Source: Dirofilaria immitis
Taxonomy: Eukaryota; Nematoda; Chromadorea; Rhabditida; Onchocercidae
Direction: 5' to 3'
Assembly: GCA_024305405.1 (NCBI GenBank)
Contig: JAKNDB010000087.1
Span: 4,590,501 to 4,654,500, forward strand
DNA length: 64,000 nucleotides
Shown here: piece after piece, positions 39,701 to 52,300 of the stretch
Numbering within the stretch: the stretch's first letter is position 1
Layout: each line of letters begins with the position of its first letter
The notes under the pieces: model-generated
The model's input: the letters and a program-made list of their open reading frames with translations, nothing else
The model's database searches: none
What the model was told of the DNA's origin: nothing
Translations under genes and position numbers: made by a program

Positions 39701-40890
39701 TTAACACAAATCTTTCATCACGTGGCAAAATTTTAAGAACGCCTCGGATGTATTTTCGACTGCCAACTGGCATGTAATCGCTTCTGTTATTGCTTTTATT
39801 GTTTCTGTAAGTAACTTAAATACTTGGTTCTTGGCTGATGGACAAATTGTCTTAGGTCTTGCAAAGGACTAGTTAATGTCAGAGCTTTTACTAAAAGAAA
39901 TAAGTACGATGCTCCTTTTTATGGAGGGATCCTGGTTCATGATGTGAAGTTGCTGTTTCCAATTCAACATTTTTATCAAACGCAGAAATGTTTCCATAAC
40001 TAACTACTTGAACAAAATGGTCAATCACAAGATCAACAGACATTGACGGATTTAGTTTGCTTGGATCGTTCTTAGCATTTCTGCTTTTATGAAGTTGTTT
40101 CTTTTGCTTTACTTTTTGCCGTTTGGATTTAGAAAATTAGCTCCTAATAGTTTCAATAGTTTTCTTTTGCTATTGTTTGGGGTGAAAAAGATGGAGTCAT
40201 CTGCTTATCATTGATTTTATTAACAATGATTAGCTGTTTATTTTGGATCACTGATATGAATGCCGGAACTAATCGTCCATCCCTATTAATTAATCACAAT
40301 CCGATCGAAAAAAATTTGTAGTTGGGTCGGCGTCTCAAGACTGGTCCATCCATTGGAACTGAGCTGCTAGGCTAATATTGCCAGTTTTCCCTGAATAGCT
40401 ATCGGTTCATTATGAATAGCAATTGACAGTCTTACCCTGATCCATCTAATTTATCAGTTTCTAATCATCTAAAAGTTAATAACGGAATTTGTTGTTGTCT
40501 GTTTTCCGACTTATATCTTAACTTCAAGATGCAATTTATTCTACAAACACCATTCACAAAGATAATTTATTCTTTGAGATCCATTTCGATTTGATTACTT
40601 TGCCAATAATTGTCGTAGACAAAAAGAACCTTCATATCACTGAAGATTGGTTGTATTTTTAGCCTCTGGGCATTGTTGAAAGGCTTTAAAAGTGATAATT
40701 GTGAAAATTCTTTAGTTAAATGTGCTTTCCCTAGACTTCATCTTTCAATTTTTATTTCTCAATCCCTATCTTTTTATTATTTCTTATTATCATGCTTCAA
40801 AAAAATTCCATGAACTTGAACTTGATATTATCCGGGTAACTCAGTGATTTTCTGTCTTGCTTATTAAAGTGTGGATTCATCTCGAGGAAC
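39701..40890 (-). pseudogene. Coding-like broken region, unidentified
   Basis: Read on the minus strand this stretch has protein-like text interrupted by stops. From the 5' side: NPHFNKQDRKSLSYPDNIKF; KVLFVYDNYWQSNQIEMD; SENRQQQIPLLTFR; VPMDGPVLRRRPNYKFFSIG; NRDGRLVPAFISVIQNKQ; FFTPNNSKRKLLKLLGANF; a Lys-rich piece; SVDLVIDHFVQVVSYG; AITEAITCQLAVENTSEAF ending at TAA 39701. Some breaks could be introns (donor GTAAGA after LDGSG; donor GTACTT and acceptor TTACTTACAG near 39805) or miscalled T runs (TTTT near 40133), but several in-frame TAA/TGA codons remain. KRKLLKLLGA faintly recalls the end motif of SMAP/KNOP1-type nucleolar proteins. Either a fast-evolving gene read with errors or a decaying one. 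Confidence 0.35.
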
Positions 40891-41481
40891 TACAATTCAT
40901 TTTTATTCTTATGCTTTTGTAAAATTTTCTGTAAAATGGATGTAGTTACACATTAAGCAGATTTAATATTTCTACTTCAATAGAATAATCCTCAATTTTT
41001 TCATGGAACAATTTTCATGGCTATATGACCAGTAGAGAAAGCTCTGTCATGTTCCAAACGAATAAATTTATTGATTTGATCATTAAACGAAAATGTTACT
41101 TATTTTGCATCTTCTTTTATACAGTTTCAATTCTAAGGATAGCTCTTTCATCATTTCTACAGACTGAGTTTTTTAAACTTCATTCTGATAAGAAAGTAAT
41201 GAGCTATTATTGCAGTATTCTTTCATACAATTACACTTAATAGCTATTCATCCTTACAATTTACTTTCATACTTCTTTATGCCAATTTCTGTGATCGTTC
41301 CATTGATTTTTAGACATTTCAGGAAGAAGAAATAGCGTAATTAAAATAGAATCTTTTTGGTTGGTTATGTTTTTGGCAGGAGTATAGTATATAAAAATAC
41401 TGTATTCTAAGATTGTTGTCTCGATATGTAATCAAAGTTCATTTTTTTTAATTACGTCAAGGAATTGTCGCTTTCTTTTAC

Positions 41482-41628
41482 ATGAAAGACTTAACTCTTG
41501 GACTGGACATTGATGTGAATGAAGAAGTTAAAATATTAGATCAGATTATTTTTCTAATTTATGATCAATTGGAACTGAAGAAGGCGACCGAACGAATTAG
41601 GAATGAAGCATTATGTTTGCGTCATAAG
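41482..41628 (+). other. Candidate exon, helical/coiled-coil-like
   Basis: Open frame from ATG 41482 (open further upstream) to a donor CATAAG|GTACTC at 41628. The translation (DLTLGLDIDVNEEVKILDQI, then a helix like YDQLELKKATERIRNEALC) is charged and heptad-like, unlike the AT background. It could be an N-terminal exon of the Rabin8-like relic 4 kb downstream, whose family has a coiled-coil Sec2 domain, but I find no linking exon. A weaker exon-like patch follows near 42030-42110. Confidence 0.3.
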
Positions 41629-44600
41629 GTACTCATTCTACCTTTAAAAATCATTTTCTATGTTTTTATCTTTATTTAATCAGTTTTTATTATTACGAAA
41701 AACTCATAAGATTTTTGTCATTCCAAATCGATGACAATCTTTAATATCTAAAATTTGTCTTAAAAAAATTTTTTTGATAAATTTGAAAATTTTCTTTTAA
41801 ATAAACTTGTGATTTTTCATCTGTTGATATATTTTTAAACTGTTTAAATCATCTCGATAAGTAATTTGTTTATTCTACCTGAAATGTATTGTATTCTAAG
41901 ATTGTCTAATTTTTCAGAGTTATTTTTTCTGCATGATATATTTCTGCATAATACAATATCACTTTGAAATATGAAACTTCTTACTTTTTAAGAAATCTTC
42001 CCATTCACATTTCTCTCTTGCTTTCAAAAGATGAGTTCTTCAAAGACAATGTTTCTACTTCAATAAAAACTTTGCGAGAAGAAGACACATTAGATGTTAA
42101 CAACCTGTTTAATTTTCTTCTTTTCATAAACACGAATGGAAATAATCATCTCAAGATTTCTAGTTCGCGTATAATTTACTGGTACATAATTTTCAGTTTT
42201 GCTTTATGTGTTTAGTCTTCATGTTACAAACCCTTTTTGAGTATGAAATTTTTGAAGCAATCGAGACATCGCTGTGAGATTAAAAAGTGATACGGAAATT
42301 AATAATAAATGCAATATTTTTTGTTTTGCTATCCCAATCCTCATTAGAAGTAAGTGAATAGTTTGGTACAAATTTAATCAGTATAATATCTTGTTACATT
42401 ATTTTTATACTATGTTGATAAAACACAGATAATGTATCATTTATAAATTCAACATCTGTATGATCTTAGTGTGAGATTTCATATAGAAATTATTCATGAA
42501 ATATGATTTTTTTTGCATATAATGCTTCTTATCATCAAACGTTGGTAGTATCGATTTATTTCAGATCAAGCTTCATTATTCCATTTGTTTTGGTACACCT
42601 ATATCATATGCATTATGGTGCATAAAGAGTTCTTGTTGATTTCTGTGTAAGCTGGTCTGTTCTGAGACGGCGTTTAAGAAATGAAAATTGAAAAAACATA
42701 ATTATGCGATATGATTGATTCTAACGCATTTAACTTCATCAATATAATTATTTCATATTGTTATGAAATATGCTCAAGAGCAAAAGTTTGAGACAAAAAT
42801 TAGTTGCAAGAAATATTTTGTACAGTTTTCGGTTTTTTTTTTCGATTCATTTCAGCTATTCTTCTTTCCTTTCATGTTCATTTATTCATTTTCCACTTTC
42901 TTTCCCTTCATACCTCTCCTTTTATTCAGAATCATTAGTAGCCGATCTACTTTATTCCATCAGATTCTTGTATTTGAATATTCTCGATAGCGTGAAAATC
43001 GACTTTCAAACAAAATTAAAAAATTTCTAACAAATTTAAATATATATTTTCATTTTTAAAATGATTATTATTTTCCCATTATTTTTTCAAAAAAATTTTT
43101 TCGTTTCATATTCTGCGCATATTTGAAATTACTGTGAAAGACATTTGCTTCACTGTATCATATCTATGAAGGTTATTATTAAAGTAACAACAACAGCACT
43201 TCGAACTTGATGATTGTTGAAAGTTGCTAATTGATTCATTTTATTGCCTAAATTGACTATTTTCGTTGTGTCATGTTGCCGAGTGAATAGAATTTTTCGA
43301 GAAGATTTTGACAAATTAAAATGTATTTTTCCACAGTGATAGAACATGCAGCTCTCATCCGGTTTATTCAAAACGCAGCGCTTCATCAGATATCTGCAAA
43401 GCTAGCATATGTTTACATCACTCTTTCATAATAATTGATTAGGAATAATCAGACAAGAATTGAATTAACAATTTTTCACTTTAAAAGAATAAGAAATTAA
43501 TGAATACCGGAAGCATTCTCTATTGCGGTGTAAATCTATGATATTTGAATAAGCACAAAAATACGCATACAGTCGCAGCAAATGTCTCAAAATTTGCTGC
43601 ATTTCCTAAAATCACTGGCAGTTTCGGATTCTCTTTTTTCAAATTTAAGAACGAAATGAATTTAGAATTATTAAGATTCTTTTGCCTAAAAATTTTAAAA
43701 CATTCGATAACACTGATATGTTGTTTCTATTTCTCCTTAGATTATATTTTTATTATTAGTGAGGAATAATTGATGTCGATTGTTGTAACCGCTTAAAATG
43801 AGAGGAGCAACGACTACTTTATGTTTCACATATTTTCTTATCGCAAATATTGAAAGTTAGCTCCGATTTGATTATGTTATTATTTTTGAAAAATTACGGT
43901 AGTAGATGATGATTTGTTGTTTTGAGCTTCTAACTCACAAGTAGAAAGAAAAAGTGAGAATATCGATACCGATATACCTTTTGTTAGACCCAACTAAAAG
44001 TTTAGTTTTGTAAAAAAAAAAAAAGTTGCTTATAAAATAATATACTTTTTCTGTCATTTTTTTACTTTTTTATTAAATAAAAAATTTCACCATTATACGA
44101 TATAATAAGTCTTCATTTGAAGAATTTTCAATTAATTTACAATCAAATAGAAAGAAATTATTTTTGCACTTTTCCAAATGGCACTGAATGTTTGCAAAAA
44201 TATGTTTAAGATATTTTAAGGAGTTTTATCGAATAAGATTATATAATTGTTATTTACTTTTGTAACCAGACATGGAAGAATATTTTGAGTATGATCAAAG
44301 CAGAATTCTATAAGATTCTGAGGATTAACGTTATCCATGTTAACATGATTCGTTTTGTTGCTTGTTGCAACGCATTCTTTATAATCTTCATAGCAGTTTA
44401 AAATAATTTCTTTGCTATAGACTAAAAAGCGATAAAGAAAATTTCAGTATTAGCTAGTTTTAGCATTTAGATAATAGGTAGAAGTGAATTCTCTTCGTCC
44501 AAAACTCTTTATATAGCTTTGAACATTCAGGAAATTTGCGTAAAGCAATTAGATACTAATGTTTTTGAAAGAATAAGAATTGCAAAATTTTTTGAATCGA

Positions 44601-45941
44601 TAATAAATGAGCGAGAAGGAGAGAGACTGCAATCTATTTATATATTAACGTAATTCTTTAATTGAACTTTGACTATTTTTAAATTTTCCTTACATAATAC
44701 CCATTCGTCCTCAATGAAACTAGTTTACGAGATTATGTAATTCTGGATTAATTTACTTGTTGCATATTTGTCATTGTATATAACTGCTGTATATATAATA
44801 TTAAGACTATAATATGATCTGCAAATAGCACATAATATGATATGGCTGCAAGATGCCTATTAAAATCTACGGTAGAATCAGAACACATTATTATCACTAG
44901 TATCACTGAATAAAATGAAACCCCTAATGGAGCTATTTTCAGATCATAAAATATAAAATCTTTTCAGCCTTATCATAAGGAATACGTTAGTATAATATCA
45001 CTAATATAATATTTTCTATGATACAAATGATTGTTGAGGGGCTTTAAAGGTACGCAAAGTCGCCAGAGTCTTTTCCATCGCAAATAACTCGTTTGACTGG
45101 CATAACGCATCACCGAACCGGCTTAGCTTCAAGATTTCTCGGTAACAGACGTAAGCCTATAAATTTCGTACTTGATAGAAGTGTGGACTGTTATCAAGCG
45201 ATCGGTTTCTGTTACCAGGCGTCGGTCTACTAATTCCTTTGCTTGCTTTTTTCATTTCACAAGAGGTGTAATTGCTTTATATCACAAAAATTGTTACCGT
45301 GTCTCTGTGAAATCAATTAAATGTAAAGTTTCATTTAGAAGTTCTACCTATTTTTTGGATTTAATTTTGGTTTCACTCTTATTTTCCTTGACTTTCATTT
45401 ATCATGTTGAAAAATAGAATTGCGAAGAATTGCGATATTTAGTTTTGGGAAATTTCGGTGAAAAATATGAATTTTTAATGTGATGATAAGTACAGAATCG
45501 TGTTAATCTGGGTTTAACATCAGATGCGGTTAAATTGTTGAGATAAAAAGCTTTTTTTTACAAGTCAGAAGGAGCAAAATAGTTCTGCAAATAGCCGCAA
45601 AAATTACACTGTGCCAATCTCGAGATGGGATTCATTACCATTATAGAGCGAAGAAAGCAAATTAATATGTGAGATACTAATCATTTCCATTGTAACTTTA
45701 TAAATCCATTTTTATTTTAATTTGATTTGAGTATAATTATTTCCTAGTTTTCTTATATCACTTTAATTAAAACGATTGCTGTTGCTGTCGCATTTTCATC
45801 ACTAATGCCGAGAATTCTAATAGGGAATTATTAGTTTTTTCCTGAAATGCATATTGCTTTCAGTCCTTTTTTTTAAATCTTGGTTATTATTCCTTATTAT
45901 TATTAACTTCTTGATATTCCTATCGATTCTATTTATCATAG
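41629..45941. other. Mostly non-coding stretch before the Rabin8-like relic
   Basis: AT-rich and without an assignable gene. A patch of richer composition at about 45050-45250 holds open frames on plus (for example ITHHRTGLASRFLGNR, with donor GTAAGC after it) and minus strands. It could contain an upstream exon of the Rabin8-like relic. I could not join it in phase with confidence. Confidence 0.35.
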
Positions 45942-47547
45942 AGAATTCACACTGTGGAGAGAACGAAAGACTTCAGCAAATGAAGCACCCTTTTTATCAT
46001 GTATCATTGCGGAAGACATTCGCCCATATCTTAACTTTAATAACGCTGAGGTAAATTGCAGTTTTAGTTCTTGTAGTTTTATTTTCCAGTTTAAATTAAA
46101 TAATCTCGAATATTTTGTTTAAAGTTTCTAAGCTTTTTTCAAAGTCTTAGAATTTGATAATCTGGGCAATGTTCAAATTATCAACTTCTTATAAAAATTC
46201 TTGCTTGTTCCATGAGATTTTCTTCTTTAGCAATTAATAAGAAAAATATTGTTGGGATCAGCGGTCTGTAGTCATTCAAATTATTAGCTAACAAAGCAAA
46301 TACTTTGGAATTAAAAGTCGTTTCGGAAGCAAAACCTGTTACCAAGTAAGAATTCCGTACGTAACACCAAAATATTCCTACTTTTTTCTTTTTTAAAGTA
46401 TTTCTATCAAGTAAACCTTATTATATTAATTATGTGTTTTAAAATTATTAGAGCTATATTTTGTAAGGAAATAGCAACGTGAAAATTTACATCTCATTAT
46501 AATATTATGTAAATGTTGATAATTTTCAAATTTTTCGCAGATATTTTTTCAAATTTCTTGTTTTTAAGTTTTGAAAATTTTGTTTGTCATAAATACTAGA
46601 AATCTTTCATTGATGTTTACTGTTTCGATCATTATCATTTCAGGACATATGCGTTATCCGTAGTGCCACGTCTATGTTCATATGAAATGAGAGTTAACAG
46701 TGATACCGAATGATGCTATATTTCATTGTTAGCACGAAATTGAGTTTGTTTTTTAATACCTGATTAGAAACAAATTTTTCATGTAGAATATTTTTGTTAT
46801 GCATATATCTTATAAAAACTGGGATTTATTTGATCAGTTACCGATAATTCTTATTATAGACACAGCTTTGCTATTATTTAAGTACGGTTGCTATAGCATT
46901 TGCATAAATATGCGCATAAATATAGTTCTGCATGAGATAATTCTTAATTAAACTTATTGCCAACAAATAATCATAGAATTTCATTCATCAATATTCTTTC
47001 ATTCAATGTTGAATGTTCTTAATATTTCATCCAATATTAGTATACTCGAATAATGAATATTTTCCTGTTTGGTATTCCATATTATCATGCATATTATTCG
47101 TTCCACATACAAAAACGAGCCAAAAATTAGAGTCTGAGACAAGTCTTTAAACCGCTAGTTTTAATTTTTTGGTTAGGCAGTCCATGATTTGGATCAATCA
47201 TCTTGAAGACGAAAAGTAATTAAATTTTTCTTCAAAAATACCTAAAATGGCGGCTTCAATTGAGATTTTCTAGATGTTTGAAATTCTGAATGCTGATATC
47301 TTGCTGTAGTTTGTTATTCCTGCTTCTTGACATTTTTTATTTGATTAGCTTTACAGATTATGTTGCCGAAAGTTTGAAAACTTTGCAAAGTACATTCCCT
47401 TCCATCTTGTCAATTTTTTTTTCAGATAGCTGCAGTCTGTCATATATTCGTTATGTAAACAAAGGAATTGTCAAATGTGGCGCGCATGACTCGTACTGGA
47501 ATGTTAACATTACGTAAAATATGATATTGGCAAGAATTGGTTTGAAT
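45942..47547 (+). pseudogene. RAB3IP: Relic of a Rabin8/RAB3IP (Sec2-family) Rab GEF
   Basis: Rabin8 proteins activate Rab8/Rab3 in vesicle and ciliary traffic. Four exons with good GT-AG borders and matching phases align almost without gaps to the conserved C-terminal half. Exon A (45942-46051): EFTLWRERKTSANEAPFL...AEDIRPYLNF (human EFRLWKDEP...CPFL..IYQEDIFPCLTF). Exon B (46272-46345): SFKLLANKANTLELKVV (human SAVLEAVENNTLSIEPV). Exon C (46644-46743): YALSVVPRLCSYEMRV..., then TGA, CYISLLARN, TGA, matching human CALTG...YYISPFCRYR. Exon D (47426 on): IAAVC, about ten bases missing, then YIRYVNKGIVK...SYWNV, and later LRK and MILARIG in shifted frames (human [31 protein letters not shown]). 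The two TGAs fall on conserved codons. The coiled-coil GEF exons upstream were not found. Confidence 0.7.
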
Positions 47548-49302
47548 TTTACCGCTAAAATTGGAGGTTTTGAGCTAGAACATCAACGATTACAAAAGAA
47601 ATGAGTGAATTATCAAGAAACTTTGTTTGATGCCTAATAAGTTTTTATTTCTAGAGATTATTCTCTTAAATTTCTAAGCCTCACGAAGAATATGTTTACT
47701 GATAATAATTGCTGACATGAAAAGCTCAATAAAAAAAAATTTCTGGTAATCTAACTTTAGAAAAGTCAAAAAATTAAGATCAGTTTGTTTCTCAAACTAA
47801 AATTTAGTAAGTGTGCTTTGCAATCAAGATGTTTAGATTGTTTCATGTTGTATGACTTAATCTACATTTTTGATTTATTAATGATGACGTCTCGTCCTAC
47901 GTCCTTTAATTCATTTGTTTTATAACCTTTCAGTAAAATCATCATAATAGTTTCTCACTGTTGTTAATGACATCATCTGGTTTTGCCTCCTATGCTACTG
48001 CGTAGAAGTTGACGTCACTCACCATTTCCAATTTAAAGAAAAAGTAGGTCACTTATTTGTCATACTCTTTCTGTTTAATGTGGTCCGTTGAAAAATGCAT
48101 TACGAATAATTGATGTCTTATAGCTTGGGTGACCGAATATCTGTAAATTTGTTGCTGATGTGGGATGTTCTGCACTTTGGATGTTTTAAATCTGTGCTCG
48201 AAATATTTCAAAAAATCAAAGTTCGATGTTTCTGAAGTTTTCTAAATGCGAATTGTACTATGCAAATCCCGTAGTATTGTTCAGAAATCGTATCTCATTT
48301 TCTTTTTCTAAAATTTTTCTTCCACAGAATATATAATATCTTCACTTATTTTTATAAAGATAATATATTTGTGTCACTATGTTGAGATTTGATGCTGTTA
48401 AAACCTATTGACTGATTCGTTATGAATTGTCATCAATTAGCACATTGGATAATATTAGATTTGGAAATTTCTTGTACTAGTTAGTGGGGTAAGATTTTCT
48501 GGACCATAATCTGCATTTTTTAAATAAAAATTTTAATACATTTTTATCGCCATATGTTCTTCCTTCTGTGCTGATCTGACAGAGAGAAACTCAAATATTT
48601 CATACGTTGGAATTTTGTAAGGATTTTGTCCTGAATGCTGGAAGCATCTCCTTTAAAACAATTAGATTTTATTGCAATAAGAGATTTTATTTGCAATAGT
48701 AGCGCGAATGGAAGAATTAGTTGGAAAAGATTGGTTTAAAAAATGGCATACAGGAATATCATATTCAGAAGGTTTTATTGGTTTATGCGATTTAATTTAA
48801 AGGCCTTATTGGATCGTTTTATCATTTTGTGGTTTGATATCTTTGACTGAATCATTCAGTAATGTTTGTTTCATAGAAGGAAATTGCAACAGTAATTATT
48901 ATTCTACTCTTAGTATCATGCAAGTCATGTGGCAATTACAATCTAAGTTTTCGTATTGTTTCATCTATTAAAGGAGGATTATCTGTCTAGTACCGAAACC
49001 ACTAATGATCGCATACGTCATTATTATTTTAACGATTGTGTGAATCGTTTCACAAGCTAAAAACTTTTCTTACTGTATTACTGCTTAATTGGAATTACAA
49101 AAAGTTAGCTACCATCAACTTTGTCCATATCATGTTATATCAATCTAATTTATTTTTTTCTATAATTCACTCCAAGTAAATTAGGTTTCTCTGTTGCGTT
49201 CTACGGGTTTTTCTGCCCTTCTAGTTTATATTGCACAGTATTGCACAATATTTTATATTCGTTATGTCCCAAATATTCAATTTCAGAAACCTTTATCAGC
49301 TG
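47548..49302. other. Intergenic with one small candidate exon
   Basis: About 1.7 kb between the Rabin8-like relic and the RML-2 gene. Apart from the small open frame at 48708 and the acceptor TTCAATTTCAG just before the RML-2 ATG, I see nothing. Confidence 0.5.
48708..48771 (+). other. Possible small first exon
   Basis: An acceptor-like TTTGCAATAG is followed within a few bases by an ATG opening MEELVGKDWFKKWHTGISYS, with a possible donor G|GTTTTA at 48771. The composition is protein-like, but the donor is weak and no following exon was found before the next gene. Unread further it stops after 31 codons. Confidence 0.2.
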
Positions 49303-52300
49303 ATGTCTATCTACACACCTCGTAATGTACTAGTCACTGGAGGTTGCGGCTTTATTGGTTCCAATTTTGTGAATTACATTTTCCGAGCCTGGCCACGAAC
49401 GAATATTGTCAACATTGATAAGCTAATCTTGAATTCGGATGCGTTCTATATAGATGAAGAAGTGATCAAATCATCCCGATATAAGCTTATCACAACCGAT
49501 ATACGTAATTTTGCACTAATTTGGCGCATATTGAATGAAAACAAGGTAATCCCTTTCAGATTCCAATTTCGCAGATCATATTTGCCATATCGACAATATG
49601 AACGGGGAAGTGCCATGTGTCATTTGATGTTATATTTTTCACGGTTCATGTACCGATGAAAAAATGACTTAAATGTTTGTGCATGAAAATATTTTCATAA
49701 AAAAATATTTTTAAAAATCAAAAGAATGAATATTTTTCAAAACGAAAAAATATTTTCGATTTCGTAACATTTCATCTCGATTAAAGATATGCATTCAGAA
49801 TGAAATGCATGCTATGTATGCATTCTATGTAACATTCATTCTGCGTCGCATGCTTTAAAGTTTCGGTTCTCTTATTATTGACACATTAAAATGATAACTT
49901 ATTCTCCTAATTCCTTGTGTCAAATCATACAGATAATAAGCATTAATTACTTGCTTGTCTATTAGATCCTTTTTCGGGTTATTAAATATTGATTGAATGC
50001 TTCCACGAATATCGATGAAACTCATGTCGATAGACAGCTGATGTTAAGAAGTCACAAGCATGTGTGGAATTAGGAAAAATTTTGATAGTAATATTCAACA
50101 AGTTAAATAACCGCAACTGGAACTTGTTTCAAAAACTGTTACGGTTAAACGAATGTGGAACTTAGCATGCATTTATAGCCCTATTTTATCTGCTCAGCTT
50201 AGCAAATATTCGCGTGTAATGTGATTAAGAAAGGGTTTCGAATCGGTCCTCTATGTAGATCAAATTTTTTTAATATCAAGTAGGCTTTAGCGATGCCTGC
50301 TTATAGTTAGCGAAATGGTGAATAGCTGTTGGAATAGCTGGAGTAGGAATCAAAGATACAAATTCTTGGATTTTAGACAGATATTTAAGTTAGGGGTAAG
50401 CAAACACTATTTCACATTTTTGATAATTTGATAGATCGATATGGAAGTAAAATTAAAGGACCAGTTGACGATAGTTTATTTATAGTTTATATTCATATCA
50501 GAACCTCCAAAGAGTCCACGGAATTTTTGTAGAACACTGCATCACAAGCTTTGTAGTTACTGATTCCCGATGTTATTACTATAGATTGATACCGTAATAC
50601 ATTTCGCTGCGGATTGCACTTCAACGCGATGTTATGACGACCCTATTGAGTCGATTGAAAATAATGTGATTGCATATATCCAGTTCTTGGAATGTATTCG
50701 ATCTTACAATAAAGTTGAAAGATTCATACATATTAGTACCGACGAGGTTCATTTCATGCAATTTTTTTAATTTCTGATTTCGATTTCTTGTAATAAGAAA
50801 ATATGCTAGTCTTTAGAGCTTTGCAACTAAAAACTTATGGAAAATTCGAATCACAGCGATTAATTTTGTAAACAAACTATTAAGTTATTCTGAAACGATT
50901 GGTTTTTTGGCACAAAATCAAAGAAATATACCCTATTTTTATTCCAATTCAAATTCTAAGGAGATTCATGCATTTTTTACAAATCTTTACAAGCAAATTT
51001 TCAGCAGACATTATCTTTATAAAATATATGCAATTTCCTTGCAGGTATACGGTGATTCTAGTCTGACAGCAGATGAAAAGGTAAAGAAGAAGATGCACTT
51101 CTTTTGCCCGGGAATCCTTATGCGGCTACAAAGGTGACAAGAACAATCTAAATTAAGTACTTGTCTAACTATTAACAGAAGATTTTGGTGTGATACAAAT
51201 TGGAACTTTCAGTTTGTTTTCAGGCAGCATGTGAATCATATATTCATATTTGCTGCGAGTCGTTACCAGTCATTATTTTACGCATCAACAATATCTATGG
51301 GCCCAATCAATGGGATGTCAAGGTTTAATGTATAAGTAGCAAACTAATTTTCAAACTATATTTCTGGAATTAATCTTGTCAGTAAAAATTTCGAAAATAA
51401 TGAATATTTGCGATGAAAAATGAATTTATGTTCATAAATTGAAAATTATCTTAGGTAATTCCTCACTTCATCAAATTAGCTAAAAATATTGGCAAATTTA
51501 CTGTGCAAGGTAGTGGCACACAGTTACGTTCATGGCTGTTTGTCGATGATGCCGCTGAAGGCATTCGAAAAGCTGTCGAAAGTGGAATAATTCATGAAAT
51601 ATACAACATTGGAACTTATTTTGAAATGAATGGTACTTTAAACTTTAGATATCTCTTTAATTAGTTTATCATTAAAAATACAGTAGTACTGATGCATTAC
51701 CTCGTTGTTATTTTGGTATTCTTTTGCAGTAATCGATCTTGCACACGTTATACAAGCAGAAGTAGACCGACAACTCGGACGAAATCCTACTCCCGTTGAA
51801 TTTGTTGCTGTATTAGATCGACCATATAATGATTTACGCTATTTGATCGATTATAGCAAAATCAATCTGGACACTGGCTGGTCACCAAAGTAACATTTGA
51901 AGAAGGTAGATTCTTAGCATTATTAGTTATCCGAAATCTTTTCTTCTTTTGATTTTTCTCAGAAAGACGTCAGTTTTATTTTTTTTTATTCATAAGTTCT
52001 ATTAGCGGAGTACCATTCAACTTACACCTTAACATATCTAAATTCAATATCTAAATTCGTTCACATCTTCCTTTACTCCTTGAATTGAAGTGAATTCATA
52101 AGTTACACTTTTAATTTTTATTCCATAAACAGCACTACTTGTAAGAGAAGATAATATCATACGCCTTAATGCAATTACAAAGTGTTAAAGCAAAACCACT
52201 CTTCAATCGTCCCAGTACAAATGTGGCTCTTTAAATTTTTTTTTATTTTGATGAGTAGTTATGAAATGTATTTCTTAAGTGTAAGTTCATTTGAAATGAT

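Noticed and set aside
39639..39804. Alternative minus frame (YMPVGSRKYIRGVLKILP) as a PAT1-family fragment
   Set aside because: Only a vague pattern match. Another frame over the same bases joins the upstream exon in phase, so I do not name a family.
43150..43386. 78-codon minus-strand open frame
   Set aside because: No splice context or family, and composition close to background.
46644..46743. TGA recoding (selenocysteine or readthrough) in the Rabin8-like exon
   Set aside because: The aligned residues are tyrosine and arginine, not cysteine, and the next exon also carries a frameshifting deletion, so decay explains it better.
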